From Chromobacterium sp. IIBBL 290-4 (GTDB lineage: Bacteria; Pseudomonadota; Gammaproteobacteria; Burkholderiales; Chromobacteriaceae): 64,000 nt of DNA. Below, piece after piece: positions 58,244-64,000 of the stretch. Numbering within the stretch: the stretch's first letter is position 1; each line of letters starts with the position of its first letter. Below the pieces are notes generated by a model. The model was not told where the DNA came from, searched no databases, and saw only the letters and a list, made by a program, of their open reading frames with translations. The stretch covers positions 3,720,001 to 3,784,000 of the forward strand of contig NZ_CP100128.1 of assembly GCF_024207115.1 (NCBI RefSeq). Direction: 5' to 3'. The translations under genes were made by a program, and so were the position numbers.

Positions 58244-60013
58244 ATGGATACTCAAGCCCTTATTTCCGAGATGGACCTAGACCCGCGCCGCCTGGCCCGC
58301 GCCCTCTATTGGCAGGGCTGGCGCGTGGCTCGCATTGCCGAGCATGTGGGCGTGAAGCCGGCGACGGTGCATAGCTGGAAACGGCGCGACGCCTGGGACG
58401 ATTCCGACCCGGCCGACCGCATCGCCTCCACCATCGAAACGCGGATGCAACAGCTGATCCTGAAAGAGGACAAGGAGGGAAAGGACTTCAAGGAAATCGA
58501 CTTGCTCGGCCGCCAGGTGGAACGCCTGGCGCGTGTGGGCAAGTACAGCCAGACCGGCAAAGAGTCCGACCTAAACCCGAACATCGCGAACCGGAACGCG
58601 GCGCCGAAGCGCCAGCCGGAGCGCAACCCGATTACCGACGAGCACCAGGCCCAGCTGGTAGCGGCCTTCCTCGATGGCATGTTCGACTACCAGAAACACT
58701 GGTACAGGGCAGGGCAGCAAGAGCGCATCCGCGACATCCTGAAAAGCCGGCAGATCGGCGCCACCTATTATTTCGCCCATGAGGCGCTGATTACCGCGCT
58801 GGAAACGGGGCGCAATCAGATCTTCCTGTCTGCCTCCAAAGCCCAGGCTTTCCAGTTCCGGTCCTATATCTGCGACTTTGTGAAGAACGTCACCGGCGTG
58901 GAGCTGAAGGGCGAAGTCATCAAGCTGCCCAACGGCGCGGAGCTGTCATTCCTGGGGACCAATAGCCGCACCGCCCAGGGCCGCCACGGCGATTTGTATG
59001 TGGATGAGTATTTCTGGATTCCGCGCTTTCTGGAGCTGCGCAAGCTGGCCAGCGGCATGGCCAGCCAGAAGATGTACCGCCAGACCTATTTTTCCACGCC
59101 GTCCGCCATGTCCCATGAAGGGTTCAAGGTGTGGACCGGCGAGCATTTCAACCGCGGTCGGCCCAAGGCGGAACACATCAAGCTCGACGTGTCGGCCCAG
59201 GCACTGGCCGGCGGCGTGCGCGGCCCGGATGGCCGCTGGCGACAGATCGTCACCATCATCGACGCGCTGGCCGGCGGCTGCGATCTGTTCGACATCGACC
59301 AGCTGCGGCTGGAGTACAGCCCGGAAGAGTTTCTGCAACTGTTCATGTGCCAGTTCATCGACGACGGCGCCAGCGTGTTTTCGTTTGCCGCGCTGCAACG
59401 GGCGATGGTGGATGCCTGGGCCGAGTGGGACGATTTCAAGCCCTTCGCCGCGCGGCCGTTCGGCCATCGTCCGGTATGGCTGGGCTATGACCCTAGCCAT
59501 ACCGGCGACAGCGCGGCGCTGGTGGTGCTGGCGCCGCCGGCGGTGCCGGGCGGCAAGTTCCGCATCTTGGAGCGGGCGCAGTTCAAGGGCATGGATTTTG
59601 CCAAGCAGGCTGATTTCATCCGCCAACAAACCCTGCGCTACAACGTGGAATACATCGGCATCGACACGTCCGGCCTGGGGACGGGCGTCTATCAGCTGGT
59701 GAAGCAATTCCGCCCAGACGCGGTGGCGATCAGCTACAGCGTGGAGGTGAAAACCCGTCTGGTGCTGAAGGCGCTGGATGTGATCAACAGCGGCCGGCTG
59801 GAGTTCGACGCCAGCCACAACGACATCGCCGCCGCCTTCCTGTCGATCAAGAAAACCAGCACGCCGAGCGGGCGCGGCGTCACCTTCGCCGCCGGCCGCT
59901 CCGAAGAAACCAGCCACGCCGACTTGGCGTGGGCCACCATGCACGCTCTGGCGCACGAGCCGCTTGAGGGCGCGACTTCTACCAATTCCAGTTTCATGGA
60001 GATTTTCGGATGA
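58244..60013 (+). CDS. P: Terminase large subunit P
   Basis: A 589-residue packaging ATPase/nuclease. N-terminal HTH (WRVARIAEHVGVKPATVHSW), Walker A-like KSRQIGATYYFA, Walker B HGDLYVDEYFWI, and the C-terminal RNase-H-like nuclease (WLGYDPSHTGDSAALVV; EYIGIDTSGLG). ATG 58244 is the homologous start although the frame is open upstream. Overlaps Q by 4 bp. Confidence 0.93.
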   Translation: MDTQALISEMDLDPRRLARALYWQGWRVARIAEHVGVKPATVHSWKRRDAWDDSDPADRIASTIETRMQQLILKEDKEGKDFKEIDLLGRQVERLARVGKYSQTGKESDLNPNIANRNAAPKRQPERNPITDEHQAQLVAAFLDGMFDYQKHWYRAGQQERIRDILKSRQIGATYYFAHEALITALETGRNQIFLSASKAQAFQFRSYICDFVKNVTGVELKGEVIKLPNGAELSFLGTNSRTAQGRHGDLYVDEYFWIPRFLELRKLASGMASQKMYRQTYFSTPSAMSHEGFKVWTGEHFNRGRPKAEHIKLDVSAQALAGGVRGPDGRWRQIVTIIDALAGGCDLFDIDQLRLEYSPEEFLQLFMCQFIDDGASVFSFAALQRAMVDAWAEWDDFKPFAARPFGHRPVWLGYDPSHTGDSAALVVLAPPAVPGGKFRILERAQFKGMDFAKQADFIRQQTLRYNVEYIGIDTSGLGTGVYQLVKQFRPDAVAISYSVEVKTRLVLKALDVINSGRLEFDASHNDIAAAFLSIKKTSTPSGRGVTFAAGRSEETSHADLAWATMHALAHEPLEGATSTNSSFMEIFG

Positions 60014-61050
60014 ACAAACCTCGCCGCAGCCATAACCATCCCCACGCCCCGGCGACGCCGGCGGCGCCATCCGCGCCGGCCAGCACGCCGCTGGCGTTTT
60101 CCTTCGGCGAGCCGGTGCCGGTGCTGGACCGGCGCGAACTGATGGACTATCTGCAATGCGTGGACAATGGCCGCTGGTATGAGCCGCCAGTCAGTTGGGA
60201 CGGCCTGGCGCGCAGCCTGCGCGCCAACGTCCATCACGCCAGCGCCTTGACGGTAAAGCGCAATGTGCTGGTCAGCACCTTTAAGCCGCATCGGCTGCTG
60301 AGCCGGTCGGCGTTCAGCGCCTGGCTGATGGATTATCTGGTGTTCGGCAATGCCTACCTGCAAGCCATCACCAACCGGCTGGGCGGCGTCATGGAGCTGA
60401 AGCCGGCGCGCGCCAAGTATGTGCGCCGCGCCAAAGACCTGGCCGGGTTCTGGTGGGTGCCGGGTTTCGACCAAGAGCAGCTGCTGGCCGGCCACGTGCT
60501 GCATTTGATGGACGCGGACATCAATCAGGAGGTGTACGGCCTGCCGGAATACCTGGCTGCGCTGCAATCGGCCTGGCTCAACGAGTCCGCCACGCTGTTC
60601 CGCCGCAAGTATTACCTCAACGGCTCGCACGCCGGCTTCATCCTCTACATGACCGACGCCGCCAACAATGAGCAGGACATCGACAACCTGCGCAAGGCGC
60701 TGCGCGACAGCAAGGGGCCAGGCAATTTCAAGAATCTGTTTATGTACGCGCCGAACGGCAAGAAAGACGGGCTGCAGCTGCTCCCCATCAGCGAAGTGAC
60801 GGCCAAGGATGAATTCCTCAACATCAAGAACGTGACCCGCGACGATGTGTTGGCCGCGCACCGGGTGCCGCCGCAGCTGCTGGGCGTGATTCCCGGCAAC
60901 GCCGGCGGCTTCGGCGACGCGCCCAAGGCGGCCGGTGTGTTCTACGAAAACGAGATCAAGCCGCTACAGCTGCGATTGCAGGAGGTCAACGACTGGCTGG
61001 AGGAGGAGGTGATCCAGTTTGGGGAGTATGCGTTGGCAGCAGTTGCATAA
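60010..61050 (+). CDS. Q: Portal protein Q
   Basis: A 346-residue P2 gpQ-type portal (PBSX-like family): MDYLQCVDNGRWYEPPVSWD, YLVFGNAYLQAITNRLGG, LLGVIPGNAGGFGDAPKAAG. It forms the DNA entry ring of the head. Coupled to P. Confidence 0.93.
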   Translation: MNKPRRSHNHPHAPATPAAPSAPASTPLAFSFGEPVPVLDRRELMDYLQCVDNGRWYEPPVSWDGLARSLRANVHHASALTVKRNVLVSTFKPHRLLSRSAFSAWLMDYLVFGNAYLQAITNRLGGVMELKPARAKYVRRAKDLAGFWWVPGFDQEQLLAGHVLHLMDADINQEVYGLPEYLAALQSAWLNESATLFRRKYYLNGSHAGFILYMTDAANNEQDIDNLRKALRDSKGPGNFKNLFMYAPNGKKDGLQLLPISEVTAKDEFLNIKNVTRDDVLAAHRVPPQLLGVIPGNAGGFGDAPKAAGVFYENEIKPLQLRLQEVNDWLEEEVIQFGEYALAAVA

Positions 61051-61101
61051 TGTATAAGCCCAGCTATTGTTGTAATGTCATTTTTATGCCATGGGGCTGA
61101 T

Positions 61102-61410
61102 ATGTTCGGAACGACTAGACCGTCACCTGCTCCTCAGGAGGAGTTGGACTCTGCTTGGCAATTTTTCTGCGACCATCCCGACGAGCAAGAATACCCTCAG
61201 CGTGGTAATCCTGAGCACCCTATAACTGAACACAGTTATAGCCAATCAGACCGTCGGGAGGATGGATTCCACTTTATTGAAGCTGTACATTTGCGAGCTA
61301 AGGTTATGAGGCCGGGACAAAGCGTTCCTCCGATGGAAAATGTGATTTACCGCCGCCGGGCTCCCTTGGGTGGCCGCCCTGCTGAAGCGTGGGAAGCTTT
61401 GGCAGACTAA
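61102..61410 (+). CDS. Hypothetical protein after Q
   Basis: A 102-residue soluble acidic protein (MFGTTRPSPAPQEELDSAWQ ...; FHFIEAVHLRAKVMRPGQSV), not recognised. Upstream sequence has no strong ribosome site; a start at 61075 would add 9 residues. Lower-GC than Q, followed by a terminator; probably cargo at the phage right end. Confidence 0.6.
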   Translation: MFGTTRPSPAPQEELDSAWQFFCDHPDEQEYPQRGNPEHPITEHSYSQSDRREDGFHFIEAVHLRAKVMRPGQSVPPMENVIYRRRAPLGGRPAEAWEALAD

Positions 61411-61430
61411 GACTTAGAATACCAGCCCGA

Positions 61431-61453
61431 CCCCGCACTCGCGGGGTTTTCAT
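61431..61453 (+). terminator. Terminator of the rightward P-Q transcript
   Basis: CCCCGC / GCGGGG with loop ACTC followed by TTTTCATTTT. Confidence 0.75.
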
Positions 61454-61647
61454 TTTACATCGAGCAGTCTATGTCGGGAGGTAGTGAGGGACCCTTCCAG
61501 CCCCCAGCGCGCGCCATCGAAGCCCCGCCTCGCCCCCGCGCTTCATGTGTGGGAAATCATGCACCTGCATGAGTACCCCGCAAACGCCTCAGTTACGGCG
61601 CTCGCGGAGGCTGGCGGAGTGCCGGCATTCATGCGCTTTCATGCGCG

Positions 61648-62904
61648 CTATGCATGCATGGCGGCTAGCAGCGTGGTATCGCCCCCTTGTTCGACTTTAT
61701 CGAGGTAGTCGGCCCAGCTTTGCAGCATGGCCCGGCGCTCTTCCATGTATTGAGCGCGATTGTAGGCGGCTCTCACTTGGTTGGGTTCCTTGTGCGAGAG
61801 CTGCCGCTCGATGGCATCGGGGTTGAAGCCGGCCTCATTCAGAATAGTTGAGGCGGTCGCGCGGAAACCGTGGGTGACGACATGCCCATTTTCGGTATTT
61901 TTTCCGCTATACCCCATGCGTTCAAAGGCTTTGAGCAGCGTGGTCTTGCTCATGTGCCGGCCGCGATAGAAGAAGCTGGGAAAGACGAAATCGTTTCCTT
62001 CCATCCGATGCATGCTCAGCTGTTTGAGAATGTCCACGGCTTGGGAGGGCAGGGGCACGATATGCGGCGCGGCCGCGGCTTTCAAAGCGCGCTTTAGCTT
62101 GCGGGTTTCCGGCGGGATGGTCCACAAGGCTTGATCCAAGTCGAAGTCATGCCAGGTGGCTTGAACCGTTTCGCCAATCCGGGTGAAGCAGATCATGACC
62201 AGCTTGATCAGGTATTTGGTTTGCAGCGTGATGTGCTCATTGCCGGCCAATGCGGCCAAAAACGCAGGCAGCTCTTCACGGGCTAAAGACGGCTGGGGCT
62301 TGGAAACCGGCGTGATCAATTCGCCGGCGAGGTCTGCGGCAGGGTTGTGTTCGGCTCGTCCGGTTTTGACTGCTCTTCGCCATATGGCATTGCAGCGTTC
62401 ACGAAGCCGATTCGCGGTGTCGTGCAGCCCTCGTTGTTCAACGGATTGCAAAACGAGCAGCAAGTCCATCGCGCTGATATCACGGATAGGGCGGTGTCCA
62501 AGTTCGGGTAATAGATGGATCTCCAGCGAGCGCCAGACCCCGTTTGCATGGTTCGGCGCCCATTCGGCAGACATTTTGCTCCACCATTCTTGGGCTACGG
62601 CTTGGAGGGTGGACGACGCTTCGTACTGTTGTTTGCGCGCGTTTTTCTTTTTGAGCTCGCCAGGATCTTCGTCTTGGGCCAATAGGCGGCGGGCATCATC
62701 TCGTTTCAGCCGGGCATCCTTGAGGGAGACTTCGGGATACACGCCGAGGGCAAGCACTTTTTCTTTGCCGGAAAAGCGATATTTCAGGCGCCAGTACTTG
62801 GAGCCGTTGGGCATGACCAGCAGATACAAGCCTTGGCCATCTGTGACTTTGATTTGTTTTTCGCCCGGTTCGATCCGGTCGATCTCCAGCTTGGTAAGCG
62901 GCAT
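61648..62904 (-). CDS. int: Prophage tyrosine integrase (DUF4102/P4-type)
   Basis: A 418-residue integrase. N-terminal DUF4102 arm-binding domain (DGQGLYLLVMPNGSKYWRLK), core-binding middle and a catalytic domain with R242 (CFTRIGETVQ), H345-x-x-R348 (THGFRATAST), H371 (LSHKE) and the nucleophile Tyr in YNRAQYMEERR (Y381 or Y386, the latter more likely). It lies 156 bp from prmB, next to the right attachment repeat, and is intact. A degraded relative lies at 26030-26445. Confidence 0.93.
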   Translation of the reverse strand: MPLTKLEIDRIEPGEKQIKVTDGQGLYLLVMPNGSKYWRLKYRFSGKEKVLALGVYPEVSLKDARLKRDDARRLLAQDEDPGELKKKNARKQQYEASSTLQAVAQEWWSKMSAEWAPNHANGVWRSLEIHLLPELGHRPIRDISAMDLLLVLQSVEQRGLHDTANRLRERCNAIWRRAVKTGRAEHNPAADLAGELITPVSKPQPSLAREELPAFLAALAGNEHITLQTKYLIKLVMICFTRIGETVQATWHDFDLDQALWTIPPETRKLKRALKAAAAPHIVPLPSQAVDILKQLSMHRMEGNDFVFPSFFYRGRHMSKTTLLKAFERMGYSGKNTENGHVVTHGFRATASTILNEAGFNPDAIERQLSHKEPNQVRAAYNRAQYMEERRAMLQSWADYLDKVEQGGDTTLLAAMHA

Positions 62905-62954
62905 GTGTTCACCTCGGAAGCGTAGGGTATTTTATTTGATACCCCTTTTTATCC

Positions 62955-62969
62955 CCCCAAATGTACCCC
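62955..62969. promoter_or_regulatory. Arm-type integrase site, right end
   Basis: CCCCAAATGTACCCC, 42 bp from the right attachment repeat and 50 bp upstream of int; near-copies at 26450 and 26660. A further ATACCCC lies at 62940. Confidence 0.45.
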
Positions 62970-63010
62970 GCAATAGCCTCGATTGTCACGGTGTCCGATA
63001 GTGCCGAACC

Positions 63011-63098
63011 GGAATGGAAAAAGCCGCCAAACCCTTGGTTTTGGCGGCTTTGCGGTCTGATTAGATACCGGCGTTTACAATGTCTTCGCGCGTCAGCA
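63011..63098. repeat. Right prophage attachment repeat
   Basis: 88 bp shared with 26506-26593 (81 identities). It supplies the last 12 codons and the terminator of intact prmB, so integration rebuilds the gene end. Confidence 0.85.
63016..63051 (-). terminator. prmB terminator
   Basis: 12-bp stem AAAGCCGCCAAA / TTTGGCGGCTTT, followed on the minus strand by TTTTTCC. Begins 10 bp after the prmB stop. Confidence 0.8.
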
Positions 63099-63963
63099 GG
63101 AAGACGAATCCGTCGCCGCTCTGCGTCTCCATCCACATGAAGGGCAGGGTGGGGAAACATTCTTCCAGCATGTCGCGGTTGTGGCCGATTTCCACCAGCA
63201 GCACGCCGCGCTCGTTGAGGAATTCCGGCGCGCGGCGCAGGATTTCGCGGGTGGCGTCCAGGCCGTCTTCGCCGGAGCCCAGCGCGATTTCTGGCTCGTG
63301 CAGGTATTCCTGCGGCAGCGCGTCTACCGACTCGGCATCAACGTAAGGCGGGTTGGAGATGATCAGGTCGTACTTCTCTTCCAGGCCTTCGAACAGGTCG
63401 GTGTGGATCAGGTTGACGCGGTCTTCCAGGCCGTAGCGCTCCACGTTCACCGCCGCCACTTCCAGCGCGTCCAGCGAGATGTCCACTGCGTCGACTTCGG
63501 CGTCCGGATAGTGGTGGGCCAGCTGGATGGCCAGGCAGCCGGAGCCGGTGCACAGGTCCAGCGCGCGGTGCACCAGTTCCGGATGTTCGATCCACGGTTC
63601 CAGCGCTTCGCCCATCAGCTCATAGATGAAGGAGCGCGGCACCAGCACGCGCTCGTCCACGTAGAAATTGAACTCGCCCTGCCAGGCCTCATTGGTCAGG
63701 TAGGCGACGGGCACTTTGTCTTCGGCGCGGCGACGGATCAGCTCCAGCGCGGCGGTCATTTCATCGGGCAGCAGCTTGGCGTCCAGATACGGGTCCAGCT
63801 TGTCGATGGGCAGCTGCAGCGCCGACAGGATCAGGTAGACGGCCTCGTCGTGGGCGTTGTCGGTGCCGTGGCCGTAGGTGAGTTCGGCCTCGTTGAAACG
63901 CGATACGGCGAAGCGCAGCAGGTCGCGCACGGTGGAGAGGTGGCTGGCGGCCAGTTGGTACAT
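63061..63963 (-). CDS. prmB: Ribosomal protein uL3 glutamine methyltransferase
   Basis: A 300-residue SAM-dependent methyltransferase that methylates a glutamine of ribosomal protein L3. SAM motif LDLCTGSGCLAIQLAH, catalytic NPPY in DLIISNPPYVDAESV, and the PrmB/HemK N-terminal helical region. The gene is complete (ATG 63963); its last codons come from the prophage-borne attachment repeat, with the same protein end (LTREDIVNAGI) in both copies. Confidence 0.95.
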   Translation of the reverse strand: MYQLAASHLSTVRDLLRFAVSRFNEAELTYGHGTDNAHDEAVYLILSALQLPIDKLDPYLDAKLLPDEMTAALELIRRRAEDKVPVAYLTNEAWQGEFNFYVDERVLVPRSFIYELMGEALEPWIEHPELVHRALDLCTGSGCLAIQLAHHYPDAEVDAVDISLDALEVAAVNVERYGLEDRVNLIHTDLFEGLEEKYDLIISNPPYVDAESVDALPQEYLHEPEIALGSGEDGLDATREILRRAPEFLNERGVLLVEIGHNRDMLEECFPTLPFMWMETQSGDGFVFLLTREDIVNAGI

Positions 63964-64000
63964 GAGATTCCTTTCAATGCAACGGGGACATGGTTGGCCC

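Larger units (their letters stand above)
26594..63010. mobile_element. P2-like prophage, about 36.4 kb
   Basis: The element lies between 88-bp direct repeats of the prmB 3' end and contains a full P2-type gene set in P2 order: Q-P (plus) divergent from O-N-M-L-X, lysis, R-S, V-W-J-I-H-G, FI-FII-E-T-U-D (minus), with gpA, Ogr, AlpA, a repressor switch and integrase. No head, tail or lysis gene is visibly broken, so it may be inducible. Three AT-rich cargo segments (about 32.56-34.95, 36.6-37.4 and 50.95-51.6 kb) differ in composition from the GC-rich phage backbone and are probably later gains. Confidence 0.92.

Noticed and set aside
61484..61708. Plus-strand ORFs between the Q-side terminator and the integrase
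   Set aside because: No ribosome site and no coding character; the stretch 61454-61647 appears non-coding, with short CATGCG-type repeats near 61630-61660.

Overview
The window reads as chromosome of a high-GC betaproteobacterium, most like Chromobacterium or a close relative in the Neisseriales. This rests on gene content and codon style (glnE, a YhdP-type AsmA protein, a nitrilase and tldD clustered together; prmB; a P2-like prophage with betaproteobacterial-looking genes). No rRNA, tRNA or CRISPR array was seen.

Layout. (1) 1-7531: housekeeping block: 5' half of glnE on the minus strand, then yhdP-like, nitrilase-family and tldD genes on plus, the first two coupled by an ATGA overlap. (2) 7588-9460: on the minus strand, a five-histidine leader peptide, an attenuator-type terminator and a short HisRS-like gene. 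A 1.03-kb IS1595-family element with an 8-bp target duplication now separates terminator from gene, and the gene also carries a frameshift. (3) 9686-15489: PraB-like secreted protein, a broken P-loop kinase, cysC plus sulfotransferase, and a GbsR/MarR regulator before a four-gene membrane/oxidoreductase operon; regulator and operon share an operator-like palindrome. (4) 15561-20048: 2-hydroxycarboxylate transporter, leuD and leuC paralogues, and a divergent LysR gene: a likely uptake-and-dehydration unit for a malate-like acid. (5) 20710-25896: a 1728-residue tandem-repeat RTX-type secreted protein. (6) 26.5-63.0 kb: a P2-like prophage integrated in the 3' end of prmB, flanked by 88-bp direct repeats, with a degraded integrase of an earlier element outside its left end. 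(7) prmB at the right edge.

The prophage is apparently complete: tyrosine integrase, AlpA, HUH replication protein A, Ogr activator, a repressor switch, portal/terminase (Q, P), capsid (O, N, M, L), lysis cassette (two holins, muramidase, overlapping spanins), baseplate (V, W, J, I), fibre (H, G), sheath and tube (FI, FII), E/E' with a frameshift heptamer, tape measure T, U and D. Three matching 23-bp sites, GTTGT-N13-ACAAC, lie exactly where P2 has its late promoters and are probably the Ogr boxes.

The accessory cargo is the most interesting part. Directly after the repressor, on the same strand, is an AT-rich pair (a soluble 312-residue protein and a four-helix membrane protein) with the arrangement, and some sequence features, of lambda rexA-rexB, followed by a DUF4145-like gene. 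Between higBA and tail gene D is a candidate double-glycine class II microcin precursor followed by a 49-residue two-helix protein that looks like its immunity partner. Two further cargo genes sit at sites analogous to those used by P2: a PD-(D/E)XK-like gene between V and S, and a LuxR-type regulator between FI and G. All functional calls come from reading the sequence; no database search was run.
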